Positions 34,287 to 43,527 of a stretch of DNA of 64,000 bases are shown here, piece after piece (the stretch's first letter is position 1; the number at the start of each line of letters is the position of its first letter). Both the position numbers and the translations under genes were made by a program. This stretch comes from Photobacterium lutimaris (lineage in GTDB: Bacteria > Pseudomonadota > Gammaproteobacteria > Enterobacterales > Vibrionaceae), in the NCBI RefSeq assembly GCF_003025555.1, contig NZ_PYMH01000012.1, positions 1-64,000 of the forward strand. Direction: 5' to 3'. The notes beneath the pieces are model-generated. The model was not told the origin of the DNA, did no database searches, and saw only the letters and a list, made by a program, of their open reading frames with translations.

Positions 34287-34677
34287 AAGAACAAATCTGT
34301 TGCCACAGCGCCTTTTTCGCGCCGGGATTGGTATGCATCGATTTCAGTGAGGGCGACGTCAGTAGCTGGCAACCTGCCGGGTGGGCCGCTTCACAGCCAG
34401 CCACCCAACACCATTTGAGGTGGTGCTCACGGACTTGCTCAACAGCAGCCGCGGGAATACACAGAGCTTGCTCCGGCGTCAGCTTCATACTGCCGAGGAT
34501 CCGGCCGAACAGCCAACGGTCATGCTCGTCCAGCTCTTCGTCGCAGACAAACAACAGCTGGCAAGTGTCCGGCAAGTCGATCATCGGCTGCTCCTGCTCG
34601 GGAAAAAAGCCCGGTTTACGGATCTGCCAATAGGTTAACCCAATCGCCTTCATCAGCTGTAAATCACGCTGTTTCAT
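34276..34677 (-). CDS. holD: DNA polymerase III psi subunit
   Basis: 133 residues; psi links chi to the clamp loader and so to single-strand-binding protein. Recognised by the N-terminal MKQRDLQLMKAIGLTYWQIRKP, the PDTCQLLFVCDEE strand and its place in front of rimI. The frame extends to 34779, but the start at 34677 is chosen by family length; the upstream part overlaps a palindromic repeat. GGTGAG lies upstream. Confidence 0.9.
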   Translation of the reverse strand: MKQRDLQLMKAIGLTYWQIRKPGFFPEQEQPMIDLPDTCQLLFVCDEELDEHDRWLFGRILGSMKLTPEQALCIPAAAVEQVREHHLKWCWVAGCEAAHPAGCQLLTSPSLKSMHTNPGAKKALWQQICSYDA

Positions 34678-34729
34678 CCACTCACCTTGATGATGTTCAC
34701 TTTGGCCCGGAATACTATCAGAATTTCGG

Positions 34730-34754
34730 CCAAACTGAGTAATATTCAGTTTGG
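34730..34754. repeat. Intact dispersed palindrome CCAAACTGA-N7-TCAGTTTGG
   Basis: Perfect 9-bp arms around GTAATAT, followed by TATTA. Partial copies occur at 11072 and 11158. Lies upstream of holD, after the yhbS terminator on the minus strand. Probably a small Vibrionaceae intergenic repeat. Confidence 0.8.
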
Positions 34755-34783
34755 TATTACCGTATTCAAGACCACTCAAACAT

Positions 34784-34812
34784 AAAAAAATACCACCTTG
34801 CGGTGGTACTTT
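34784..34812 (-). terminator. Terminator of the yhbS-like gene
   Basis: TACCACC / GGTGGTA with loop TTGC and a T7 run on the minus strand, 25 bases after the stop codon. Confidence 0.88.
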
Positions 34813-34837
34813 AATAAAACAAAGACGCCATAACGGC

Positions 34838-35341
34838 CTACAGCGCGTCGAACTCTTCGCTGTAACTGATCATACCGGTCTTGCCGTCCATCGCTCCCGG
34901 TACCACTTCCAATACCATGAAGACTTCTTCTGGCACTGGCCATGGGCACTGAATACCTTGGGGGGCAGCAGGGGCAAAACCCGCTTTCGGGTAGTAGTCA
35001 CTGTGTCCCAGCACCACGATCACCGGGTAGCCCAGCTCAGCAAGGGTTTGCTTGGCTTCTTCGATCATGGCCAGGCCGATCCCCTGACGCTGGTATTCCG
35101 ACTTAATCGCCATCGGTGCCAAACCCTGCCAGTTGTGATCCTCACCGTCGAGCATCACTGGGCTAAAGCACATATAGCCGACGAGCTCACCGTCATCATT
35201 GCACGCCACCAGCGATAGGGTACGCTTGCCGTTTTCACGCAACCGCATCACCAACTCTGCTTCAGCCTCAGTCTCAAATACAGACTTAAGCAAAGAGTCG
35301 ATCGGCAGAATATCGGCCGGAGCCTCAGATCTAATGAGCAT
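34838..35341 (-). CDS. yhbS: GNAT acetyltransferase, YhbS-like
   Basis: 167 residues with the GNAT core: LAPMAIKSEYQRQGIGLAMI (acetyl-CoA loop) and GYPVIVVLGHSDYYPKAGF. Resembles E. coli YhbS along its length (MLIR start, FSPV, QGEDHNW-like block, CPWP and a Tyr-rich end) and, as there, overlaps yhbT/ubiT (by 11 bases). Substrate unknown. Confidence 0.85.
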   Translation of the reverse strand: MLIRSEAPADILPIDSLLKSVFETEAEAELVMRLRENGKRTLSLVACNDDGELVGYMCFSPVMLDGEDHNWQGLAPMAIKSEYQRQGIGLAMIEEAKQTLAELGYPVIVVLGHSDYYPKAGFAPAAPQGIQCPWPVPEEVFMVLEVVPGAMDGKTGMISYSEEFDAL

Positions 35342-35852
35342 TCATGACCTCTTCTTGCCCAGCCGCCGACTGCATGCCTTTATGGATAAAGTCAGCCGAC
35401 TGGTGCAGTACAAATTTAGCCGGTGCCGGTAGCGAATCCAGATCGATACTGTCCATCAGGTTCTTCACTTCCAACCCCAGCTCGGTGTCGCCTTCGATAC
35501 GAAGGCGACGCTGGAAGAACAGTGTATCAGGATCTTCCTTGCGAGCAGCAATTAATACCAGATCATTGCATTCGCCGCTGAAGCTGACATCTTCCTGCTC
35601 TACATGCTCGGCCACCACCAATTGCTCATTTTGATAACTGATGTACCAGCGCAGATCCAAATCACGTACTTCCACTTTTAGCCAGCGATCTTCAAGAAAC
35701 TCAAAGTCACCGTCTTCCAGTGCTTCTTTGAATACCATGGCCAGTCCATCCAACATCACTTTTTTTTGCAGCGGAAAAGGAGCCAGTTTGGCTGGGACAC
35801 GCAATAACGCCGGGCCATTTTGCACCAGCTGTTTTCTAAGTTGAGCAATCAC
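35331..35852 (-). CDS. ubiT: Ubiquinone biosynthesis accessory factor UbiT (SCP2 domain)
   Basis: 173 residues; SCP2-like lipid-carrier protein needed, with UbiU and UbiV, for O2-independent ubiquinone synthesis. It has an N-terminal basic/amphipathic part (PALLRVPAKLAPFPLQKKVM) and the SCP2 fold (FLEDRWLKVEV, WYISYQN, DPDTLFFQRRLRIEGDTELGLEVKNLMDS). Start is a GTG at 35852, with AGGA about 11 bases upstream. Head-to-head with rocS; ubiUV lie just beyond, so the three ubi genes cluster around rocS as they do around yhbS in E. coli. Confidence 0.92.
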   Translation of the reverse strand: MIAQLRKQLVQNGPALLRVPAKLAPFPLQKKVMLDGLAMVFKEALEDGDFEFLEDRWLKVEVRDLDLRWYISYQNEQLVVAEHVEQEDVSFSGECNDLVLIAARKEDPDTLFFQRRLRIEGDTELGLEVKNLMDSIDLDSLPAPAKFVLHQSADFIHKGMQSAAGQEEVMNAH

Positions 35853-35944
35853 TGAATAATTTATCCTGTATTCGGTCTATTTGATGATTGTATGGCAAGA
35901 CAATGCAGTATTTTTATGCCTTGAGTCAAAAAATACAGCTTTGA

Positions 35945-38083
35945 ATGGGTAAAACTTGGTATTGTGACAATGACCTAGATATAGTGGTTGCAAACCCACC
36001 TGCCACCTCGCGCCAGTTGGCAGAAACTACGGAAGAATGTCCCAAGATCATGCAGACAGAGCAACTGAACCATTGGTTTCCCCTTCTCACTGATCACAGC
36101 CCATTTCTGTTTGCGGTACTGGATCATCAACATAAATATTTGATGGTAAACAACCGATACTGCGAGCTTAGCGGCCTTAGCCGCGACGATCTCATCGGGC
36201 TCGGCGATACCGATATCCTTGGCAAGACATTCTACCACTCAATGCGCCCTTTTTATGATCGGGCTTTAAATGGCGAAACACTGGAGAGCGAAGTCATCCT
36301 CGATGACAACCACCACGACACCAGTATGCACTTCAGCCTGACACCGCTGCGTAGCCGTGATGGCAATATAAACCATATCGTGCTGCATTGTGTCGACACT
36401 TCTGAACGCCAAATCCTGATCAATGCCATTCAAGAGCATGAAAGTCACCTGCAAAGCCTCAACAAGTTGATCAATGACGGTAGCTGCCTCGTCGAAGGCG
36501 ACACAGTGACCTCGGCCAATGACCAAGCGGCCTTGCTCTTTGGCTTCGAGCACCCCAATGATCTCAAGGGCAAGACATTCAGCAAACTGGTGGTTGATAA
36601 CCAGCAGCAGCCCGTTACCCATGCGCAATTGGCCACACTCCAACATGGAGAGGGCTGGCTGTGCCAGACCAGCCGCCACTGCCCACAACAGCAGACACTC
36701 CAGCTTTCCACGTCGGCCGTCGAGGTATTGGGGGCGGCGGCACATTTAGTGCTCCTGAAACCTTACCATTCAGTGAGCTCCAAAAAAGAGAACATCGATC
36801 CGTCGCTCCATATTGACCCGCTGACCGGGCTACTGAACCGCCATGGATTCAGCCGCCAGCTCGAGCAACTGATCTACCAGCAGACCCCATTGGTCATGCT
36901 GTACCTCGATATCGATAACTTCAAAAATATCAATGATTCACTTGGGCACCATATCGGCGACCAGGTTCTGCAGGAAATTTCGCAACGGCTCAAGCGGCTG
37001 TTGCCCGACGATGCGATTATCGGCCACCTCAGCGGGGACGAATTCACGATCTTGCTGCCTAACCTCGAGCACGACCAACAAGGCAGCCTGATTGCCGATC
37101 AGGTCATCGCCCTGATCAACCAGCCTTTCGATCTGCACCATTTCAGCAAGCACCTGGCCTGCTCTCTCGGCATGGTGCAATATCCCGGTGACGGCAATGA
37201 TGCCCGGATCCTGCTGCAAAATGCCGATACCGCGATGTACGAGGCCAAGAACCGCGGCCGCAACCGAGCTGTCAAGTTCAGCGAAGAGATGAACAAGGAA
37301 GCCCGGATGCAGCTATGGCTGGAAATCGAGCTGCAAAAAGCCCTGCAGAATAATGGCCTCGAGGTGTGGTACCAACCGAAAGTGCACGCCCGCGACTTCT
37401 CGATTAACGGTGCCGAGGCACTGGTGCGCTGGAAACACCCGGTTGAAGGCTATATCAGCCCGGCGCAGTTTATCCCTGTCGCCGAACGCTCGGGGCTGAT
37501 CGAACAACTGGGGCAGGTGGTCATGCGCGAAGTCTTTACTACCGTCCGCTACTGGAAAACCCAAGGTCTGCTACCCGGCAAAGTGGCTATCAACTTGTCA
37601 CCGCAGCAGTTTGGCAACCCCAACCTGATCCAATTTGTCGACAAGCTGCGCAAGGCAACCGGAGTCAACCCCAATGACATCACGTTCGAGCTCACCGAGA
37701 GTGCCGTCATGAGCGATGGCGAACACACGATTCAGATGCTCAATGCGATCAAGAAGCTGGGGTTCTCACTCTCTATTGATGATTTCGGTACCGGTTACTC
37801 CTCCCTGTCCTACCTCGCCCGCTTCCCATTGGACGAGCTAAAGATAGACCGCGCCTTTATCAAAGATATCGAAGACGTGCCCAAACAGCTGACATTGATC
37901 GAAAACATCATCAACCTCGGTAAATCCCTCAATATGAGCGTGGTGGCCGAGGGCGTCGAAACCCGCCAGCAGGCTACCCTGTTGTCCAACCTCGACTGCA
38001 ACGCAATCCAGGGCTTCCACTTCTACAAACCGCTACCAAAGAATGAACTGGAAGCAACGCTGCACAAACACAACCATCATTGA
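35945..38083 (+). CDS. PAS-GGDEF-EAL c-di-GMP signalling protein, RocS-like
   Basis: 712 residues, no membrane segment. N-terminal PAS-type sensor (about 45-155) and a less clear second PAS region, then a diguanylate cyclase domain with DPLTGLLNRHGF, DIDNFKNINDSLGH and the active-site loop LSGDEF (Ser for the first Gly), and an EAL phosphodiesterase domain with GAEALVRWKHP, DDFGTGYSSL and EGVET, all intact. By motifs the EAL side is competent and the GGDEF side may be active or only GTP-binding. Context (beside yhbS-ubiT and ubiUV) matches V. cholerae RocS (VC0653), a regulator of rugosity and biofilm. Neither the ATG at 35945 nor the one at 36050 has a clear ribosome-binding site, so the start is uncertain. 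Confidence 0.88.
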   Translation: MGKTWYCDNDLDIVVANPPATSRQLAETTEECPKIMQTEQLNHWFPLLTDHSPFLFAVLDHQHKYLMVNNRYCELSGLSRDDLIGLGDTDILGKTFYHSMRPFYDRALNGETLESEVILDDNHHDTSMHFSLTPLRSRDGNINHIVLHCVDTSERQILINAIQEHESHLQSLNKLINDGSCLVEGDTVTSANDQAALLFGFEHPNDLKGKTFSKLVVDNQQQPVTHAQLATLQHGEGWLCQTSRHCPQQQTLQLSTSAVEVLGAAAHLVLLKPYHSVSSKKENIDPSLHIDPLTGLLNRHGFSRQLEQLIYQQTPLVMLYLDIDNFKNINDSLGHHIGDQVLQEISQRLKRLLPDDAIIGHLSGDEFTILLPNLEHDQQGSLIADQVIALINQPFDLHHFSKHLACSLGMVQYPGDGNDARILLQNADTAMYEAKNRGRNRAVKFSEEMNKEARMQLWLEIELQKALQNNGLEVWYQPKVHARDFSINGAEALVRWKHPVEGYISPAQFIPVAERSGLIEQLGQVVMREVFTTVRYWKTQGLLPGKVAINLSPQQFGNPNLIQFVDKLRKATGVNPNDITFELTESAVMSDGEHTIQMLNAIKKLGFSLSIDDFGTGYSSLSYLARFPLDELKIDRAFIKDIEDVPKQLTLIENIINLGKSLNMSVVAEGVETRQQATLLSNLDCNAIQGFHFYKPLPKNELEATLHKHNHH

Positions 38084-38132
38084 TCCGAACGATCATTAAC
38101 GGTTCTTTAGCCGTGCAAAAGTGGAAAATAAG

Positions 38133-38146
38133 TTGTCCTAAATCAA
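38133..38146. promoter_or_regulatory. FNR-like box upstream of ubiU
   Basis: TTGTC-CTAA-ATCAA against the consensus TTGAT-N4-ATCAA: 8 of 10 positions, right half perfect. A -10-like TACTAT at 38189-38194 places the box near -61.5, a standard class I FNR position. FNR activation of ubiUV is reported in E. coli. Confidence 0.55.
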
Positions 38147-38238
38147 CAAAACCTGCCTGACATCAAAACACGGTGACAGACTGCCCCCTACTATTTGCTC
38201 TTATTACTTTCTTTTCACACTGGTAGATAAAAAATAAT

Positions 38239-39246
38239 ATGGAGCTTCTCTGCCCCGCCGGTAACTTGCCGGCGCTGAAAACTGCCATTGATAACGGCGC
38301 AGACGCGGTTTATATCGGCTTCAAAGACGATACCAACGCGCGCCACTTTGCAGGTTTAAATTTTACAGGACGTAAACTCGAAAAAGCCGTGCAATACGTG
38401 CGTGACCACGACCGTAAATTGCATGTTGCCCTCAATACTTTCGCCCATCCTGATGGCTTTGATCGCTGGCGCGCCGCTGTAGACAACGCTGCGGCTATGG
38501 GGGTCGATGCGCTGATTGTTGCTGACATCGCAGTATTAGAGTATGCCGCTACCAAATACCCGGACCTCGAACTGCACTTATCGGTGCAGGCATCGGCGAC
38601 CAATACCGCCGCGATAGACTTCTACCAGCAAAACTTCAATGTTAAACGGGTTGTCTTACCGCGCGTACTGTCGATCCACCAGGTCAAGCAGCTGGCACGC
38701 AATACCAGTGTCGAGCTGGAAGTGTTCGCCTTTGGTAGCCTGTGCATCATGTCTGAGGGCCGTTGCTACCTCTCTTCCTACATGACGGGAGAATCACCGA
38801 ATACCGTCGGTGCCTGCTCGCCGGCCAAATTCGTACGCTGGCAGGAAACGCCTGCGGGTCTGGAGTCTCGCCTCAACGAGGTGTTGATTGACCGCTATGC
38901 CCACGGTGAGAATGCTGGCTACCCGACCCTGTGCAAGGGCCGCTTCGACGTCAATCTTGATGGTGAAGATCGCCGCTACCATGCACTCGAAGAGCCGACC
39001 AGTCTCAATACCCTTGAGATCTTGCCTGAACTATTTAAGGCCAATATTGCCTCGGTGAAAATCGAAGGGCGCCAGCGCAGTCCTGCCTATGTCGAGCAGG
39101 TTACCCGCACATGGCGTGCTGCGATTGACCGCTACCTGGCCTCGCCAGAAAATTACAGTGTTGAACCGGCTTGGAACGCCTGCCTCGGCAATGTTTCGGA
39201 AGGCAAGCAAACCACCCTCGGTGCCTACCACCGTAAATGGCAATAA
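38239..39246 (+). CDS. ubiU: O2-independent ubiquinone hydroxylation protein UbiU
   Basis: 335 residues; U32 peptidase-family protein that with UbiV carries out hydroxylations of the ubiquinone ring without O2. Start MELLCPAGNLPALKTAI and VYIGFKDDTNAR are family hallmarks; the [4Fe-4S] Cys ligands are in FGSLCIMSEGRCYLSS, GACSPAK and LCKGRF. Ten bases before ubiV, so an operon, with an FNR-like box upstream. Confidence 0.95.
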   Translation: MELLCPAGNLPALKTAIDNGADAVYIGFKDDTNARHFAGLNFTGRKLEKAVQYVRDHDRKLHVALNTFAHPDGFDRWRAAVDNAAAMGVDALIVADIAVLEYAATKYPDLELHLSVQASATNTAAIDFYQQNFNVKRVVLPRVLSIHQVKQLARNTSVELEVFAFGSLCIMSEGRCYLSSYMTGESPNTVGACSPAKFVRWQETPAGLESRLNEVLIDRYAHGENAGYPTLCKGRFDVNLDGEDRRYHALEEPTSLNTLEILPELFKANIASVKIEGRQRSPAYVEQVTRTWRAAIDRYLASPENYSVEPAWNACLGNVSEGKQTTLGAYHRKWQ

Positions 39247-39256
39247 GGAGCCAGCA

Positions 39257-40132
39257 ATGAAATATTCTCTTGGCCCGCTGCTCTATTTCTGGCCAAAAAT
39301 GGACGTCGAGGCGTTCTACCAGCAAGCAGCAGAAGCTAACACCGATATCATCTACCTCGGTGAAACCGTCTGTTCAAAGCGGCGCGAGATAAAACCGGCA
39401 CACTGGTTTGATATCGCCAAGGCGCTTTCTGCCAGTGGTAAACAGGTCGTACTGTCGACTATGGCCCTGCTCGAGGCCCCAAGCGAGGTCAATGTTATGA
39501 AAAAATACATTGATAACGGCGATTTCGCGATCGAGGCCAACGATGTTTCGGCGATCCAGCTGGCCCATGAAAGCAAAGTGCCTTTCGTGGTTGGCCCTGC
39601 CGTGAACTGCTACAACGCCCAAACCCTCAATCTGTTTTTGAAAAAAGGCATGATCCGCTGGTGTATGCCGGTTGAGCTATCACGCGATTGGCTACAGAAC
39701 GTGGCCAGCGAGTGTGAACAACTGGGGATCCGCGACAAATTCGAAACCGAGGTGTTCAGCTACGGCTACCTGCCGCTCGCCTACTCGGCCCGCTGTTTCA
39801 CCGCCCGAGCTGAAGATCGCGCCAAAGACGACTGCGAAACCTGCTGTATCAAATACCCGACCGGGATCACTGTCAACAGCCAGGAAGAACAGAAGATCTT
39901 CACCCTCAACGGAATCCAAACCCAATCCGGTTACTGCTATAACCTGATCAACGATCAGCCGGGAATGGCTGGTTTGGTGGACGTGGTACGACTGAGCCCG
40001 ATGGGTATCGATACCCTGTCGCTGGTCGATAGTTTCCGTGCCAACCAGCATGGTGAGCAGCAGCAGCCACTAAAAGGCGGCCACCACTGCAACGGCTACT
40101 GGCATAACCTGGCCGGACTTAACATCGAATAG
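39257..40132 (+). CDS. ubiV: O2-independent ubiquinone hydroxylation protein UbiV
   Basis: 291 residues; iron-sulphur partner of UbiU. Motifs: MKYSLGPLLYFWPKMDVEAF, IYLGETVCSKRRE, and the Cys ligands in SARCFTARAEDRAKDDCETCC. The frame is open upstream into ubiU, but AAGGAG six bases before the ATG at 39257 and family length fix the start. Forms an operon with ubiU and ends at a bidirectional terminator. Confidence 0.95.
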   Translation: MKYSLGPLLYFWPKMDVEAFYQQAAEANTDIIYLGETVCSKRREIKPAHWFDIAKALSASGKQVVLSTMALLEAPSEVNVMKKYIDNGDFAIEANDVSAIQLAHESKVPFVVGPAVNCYNAQTLNLFLKKGMIRWCMPVELSRDWLQNVASECEQLGIRDKFETEVFSYGYLPLAYSARCFTARAEDRAKDDCETCCIKYPTGITVNSQEEQKIFTLNGIQTQSGYCYNLINDQPGMAGLVDVVRLSPMGIDTLSLVDSFRANQHGEQQQPLKGGHHCNGYWHNLAGLNIE

Positions 40133-40157
40133 GTCTGAACACTTAGCGTCTGCAACA

Positions 40158-40192
40158 AAAAAGCCGCGGCAATTGCATTGCCGCGGCTTTTG
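40158..40192. terminator. Bidirectional terminator between ubiV and nlpI
   Basis: GCCGCGGCAAT / ATTGCCGCGGC with a 3-base loop and A/T tails on both sides. Shared by convergent genes. Confidence 0.9.
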
Positions 40193-40217
40193 TTTATCCA
40201 TTCAGGCTGGAGTTAAC

Positions 40218-41126
40218 CTACACGCCCTCTTCTTCAGGCGGTGTCATTGGCTGGCTGAGGCTCACTTCGGTCATCAACCGGTTGAGCTCAAGCAAGGCGA
40301 AGCGGTGTTCGACAAACTCATAGACATTGGCGGATAACGTCAGCTTGTAGAGCATCAGTGCCGAAGAGAAGTCTTTATTGTAGTGGTAACGCTTGCCCAG
40401 ATAGAAATACGCCTCAGTCAGGCGCTCGGCCAGCACATCGTTATCTTCACTTTCGGTGGCGATCTGACGCAGGAATTCGGACTCACTGACATCATCGAGG
40501 TACAGGCGAACAAGTTCCCAGCCCCAGTCCTGATGGTCATCAGCGGCATCATAGCGGTTACGCAGCTTCTCGGCTGCGGTAACAGGGTCTTGCTCCTGCT
40601 CTACCAGATAAAGCCATATTACCCGATAAGGATCATTGATATTCTGCTGGTAATGGGCGTTGAGATCTTCAAACGCCAGCGCGTAACGGCCACCATAGTA
40701 CAGGGCAATACCCCGGTTGCGCTGGGCAAAAGGATGGCGAACATTAAGCTCTAGGGTAGAGTCAAAGGCTTCATAGGCCGCATCGAAATGAGCACCTTGG
40801 GTAAAATACACCCCTAGGATATTGAAGACATCCGGCTGATCCGGTTTCAGAGAAAGTGACTGATTGAAGTCCAGTCTTGCCAAATCGCGTAACCCGAGGC
40901 TGTCGTGCAGCAAGCCACGCTCATAATAAACCTGAGCCAAGGTTTGGTTATCCAGATCATCACGCTTTAACAGCTGATCAATCCGGGCCAACTGAATTTG
41001 TTGTTGGATAGTCGGCTGGAACGGTACCGCCATCGGTGGCTGGGTCCACTCCGACTGAGGTGATGAACAGCCGGACAATACCAAGACTAGCGCTAGGCAC
41101 GCGAGTTTTATCCTATTTGCAATCAA
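40218..41126 (-). CDS. nlpI: Lipoprotein NlpI (TPR repeats)
   Basis: 302 residues; outer-membrane lipoprotein with TPR repeats that acts as adaptor for peptidoglycan hydrolases and the Prc protease. A lipoprotein signal (LACLALVLVLSGC) is followed by TPR-like helices (AQVYYERGLLHDSLGLRDLA, FNILGVYFTQGAHFDAAYEA and others). I place the start at a TTG (41126): GGGAG lies 7 bases upstream and the signal peptide becomes normal in length. An ATG 13 codons earlier (41165) would add a polar N-terminal tail unlike a lipoprotein signal. Downstream of pnp as in E. coli. Confidence 0.9.
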   Translation of the reverse strand: MIANRIKLACLALVLVLSGCSSPQSEWTQPPMAVPFQPTIQQQIQLARIDQLLKRDDLDNQTLAQVYYERGLLHDSLGLRDLARLDFNQSLSLKPDQPDVFNILGVYFTQGAHFDAAYEAFDSTLELNVRHPFAQRNRGIALYYGGRYALAFEDLNAHYQQNINDPYRVIWLYLVEQEQDPVTAAEKLRNRYDAADDHQDWGWELVRLYLDDVSESEFLRQIATESEDNDVLAERLTEAYFYLGKRYHYNKDFSSALMLYKLTLSANVYEFVEHRFALLELNRLMTEVSLSQPMTPPEEEGV

Positions 41127-41250
41127 TGCAGTTCTCCCTGAGTGAGACACGTCTATCTCTAGCATATACCATCGTAGCCCATAAGAGTCGCCACCGCGTT
41201 CTCCAGACCGATTATTGCAAGGGATTTTCCGGTGAGCTCTCAATAAAATA

Positions 41251-41275
41251 AAAAAAGGGGCTGAATAGCCCCTTT
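41251..41275 (-). terminator. Terminator of pnp
   Basis: AAAGGGGCT / AGCCCCTTT with loop GAAT and a T-rich tail on the minus strand, 25 bases after pnp and 125 bases before the nlpI start. Confidence 0.88.
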
Positions 41276-41299
41276 ATATCATGATTTTAGCAAAAAGCC

Positions 41300-43423
41300 T
41301 TAGGCTTCTGGCTTCTCTTCGCCAGCGGCTGCTGGGTTCTGATCAGCTTGTGCTTCTTTCATGCTCAGACGGATACGGCCCTGACGGTCGATTTCCAGTA
41401 CCTTAACCTGTACTTCCTGACCCATCTCTAGGTGATCAGCCACTTTCTCGATACGCTCTTGAGAGATTTGAGAAATGTGAACAAGGCCTTCTTTCGCACC
41501 GATAACAGAAACGAATGCACCGAAATCAACGATACGCATTACTTTACCGGTGTAGATACGACCAACTTCAACGTCAGCGGTGATCTCTTCGATGCGACGG
41601 ATAGCTTCTTTCGCAGCTGTACCTTCAGTCGCAGCAATCTTCACTGTACCGTCATCTTCGATTTCGATCGTTGTGCCCGTTTCTTCGGTTAGTGCACGGA
41701 TAACGGCACCACCTTTACCAATCACGTCTTTGATCTTCTCAGGGTTGATCTTCAGCGTGTGGATACGCGGAGCGAACTCAGAGATATCTTCGCGAGGTGC
41801 GTTGATCGCCTGATCCATAACATCAAGGATATGCGTACGCGCACCTTTTGCTTGGTTCAAAGCAATCTGCATGATTTCTTTGGTGATACCTTCGATTTTG
41901 ATATCCATCTGCAGTGCAGTGATACCGTCTTGAGTACCCGCTACTTTGAAGTCCATGTCACCAAGGTGGTCTTCGTCACCCAAGATGTCAGAAAGAACAA
42001 CAAAGTCATCGCCTTCTTTAACAAGACCCATTGCGATACCCGCAACAGACGCCTTGATTGGCACACCAGCGTCCATAAGCGCAAGAGATGTACCACATAC
42101 AGAAGCCATTGACGACGAACCGTTAGATTCAGTGATTTCCGATACAACACGTACTGTGTATGGGAACTCGTCAACAGATGGCATTACTGCAGCAATACCA
42201 CGCTTAGCCAGTTTACCGTGACCGATTTCACGACGCTTCGGCGAACCAACGAAACCTGTTTCACCTACACAGTACGGAGGGAAGTTGTAGTGTAGAAGGA
42301 AGTGATCTTTCTTCTCACCCATTAGGCTATCGATGATTTGTGCATCACGTTGGGTACCAAGCGTTGCAGTGACAAGCGCCTGAGTTTCACCACGTGTAAA
42401 CAGTGAAGAACCGTGAGTACGTGGAAGTACACCAGTACGTACGTCTAGCGCACGAACCATGTCTTTTTCACGACCATCGATACGTGGGTTACCCGCGATG
42501 ATACGGCTACGTACAACGTTCTTCTCCAGAGAACCAAGCATGTCACGAATTTCGCGCTCATCCAGTGCTTCGTTTTCTGCCAGTAGTGATTCAACAACGT
42601 CAGATTTGATTGCGCCAACCTGCTCGTAACGCGCCATCTTTTCTGTGATTTGGTAAGCCGTCGCTAGACGTGCTTCTGCTTTATCAGCAACAAGTGCTTT
42701 AAGCTCAGTGTTGACAGCTGGTGCAGTCCAATCCCATGCAGGCGTTGCTACTTCAGCCGCGAAATCTTTGATCGCGTTGATAACAACTTGCTGCTGGTCG
42801 TGGCCATAAACAACCGCTTGTAGCATTTGCTCTTCAGATAGACGGTCAGCTTCTGACTCAACCATCAATACAGCGCCTTCAGTACCCGCGACAACAAGGT
42901 CTAGCTTGCTCTCTTCAAGTTCAGTGTTGCTAGGGTTCAATACCAACTGATCGTTGATGTAACCAACACGTGCTGCACCGATAGGGCCATTGAAAGGAAT
43001 ACCAGAGATAGCCAGTGCCGCAGAAGTACCGATCATGGTCACGATATCTGGGTTAACGTCTGGGTTGATAGAAACAACAGTAGCAATTACTTGTACTTCG
43101 TTCTTGAAATCATCTGGGAATAGCGGACGAATTGGACGGTCAATCAGGCGAGCTGTTAGGGTTTCGCCTTCTGATGGACGGCCTTCACGCTTGAAGAAAC
43201 CACCAGGGATTTTACCCGCAGCGTAAGTACGCTCTTGGTAGTTAACAGTTAGTGGGAAGAAGTCTTGGCCTTCTACCGCTGTTTTCTTACCAACTACAGA
43301 GACGAATACAGATGTATCATCCATGCTTACCATTACAGCAGCAGTAGCTTGACGTGCCATTACACCAGTTTCGATAGTAACCGTGTGGTTACCGTACTGG
43401 AAAGTCTTTACGATAGGATTCAC
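41300..43423 (-). CDS. pnp: Polyribonucleotide nucleotidyltransferase (PNPase)
   Basis: 707 residues; 3'-5' phosphorolytic exoribonuclease of the degradosome. Two RNase PH domains (GRPSEGETL and LPRTHGSSLFTRGETQALV), then a KH domain with VIGKGGAVIRAL and an S1 domain with GKVMRIVDFGAFVSVIGAKEGLVHIS, ending in a short acidic/Ala tail. The start codon is GTG (43423), with AAGGAA upstream. It follows rpsO as in E. coli; the gap carries a long hairpin where RNase III autoregulation acts in relatives. Confidence 0.97.
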   Translation of the reverse strand: MNPIVKTFQYGNHTVTIETGVMARQATAAVMVSMDDTSVFVSVVGKKTAVEGQDFFPLTVNYQERTYAAGKIPGGFFKREGRPSEGETLTARLIDRPIRPLFPDDFKNEVQVIATVVSINPDVNPDIVTMIGTSAALAISGIPFNGPIGAARVGYINDQLVLNPSNTELEESKLDLVVAGTEGAVLMVESEADRLSEEQMLQAVVYGHDQQQVVINAIKDFAAEVATPAWDWTAPAVNTELKALVADKAEARLATAYQITEKMARYEQVGAIKSDVVESLLAENEALDEREIRDMLGSLEKNVVRSRIIAGNPRIDGREKDMVRALDVRTGVLPRTHGSSLFTRGETQALVTATLGTQRDAQIIDSLMGEKKDHFLLHYNFPPYCVGETGFVGSPKRREIGHGKLAKRGIAAVMPSVDEFPYTVRVVSEITESNGSSSMASVCGTSLALMDAGVPIKASVAGIAMGLVKEGDDFVVLSDILGDEDHLGDMDFKVAGTQDGITALQMDIKIEGITKEIMQIALNQAKGARTHILDVMDQAINAPREDISEFAPRIHTLKINPEKIKDVIGKGGAVIRALTEETGTTIEIEDDGTVKIAATEGTAAKEAIRRIEEITADVEVGRIYTGKVMRIVDFGAFVSVIGAKEGLVHISQISQERIEKVADHLEMGQEVQVKVLEIDRQGRIRLSMKEAQADQNPAAAGEEKPEA

Positions 43424-43527
43424 GTGAATTTCCTTAATTTATTCCGCTTTCTATTTGCGCCGTTAAGTATATCTGACACAAGGAAAAGCGTCATGTGATG
43501 AAAAGCACTTTACGGTAATTTCACGTA

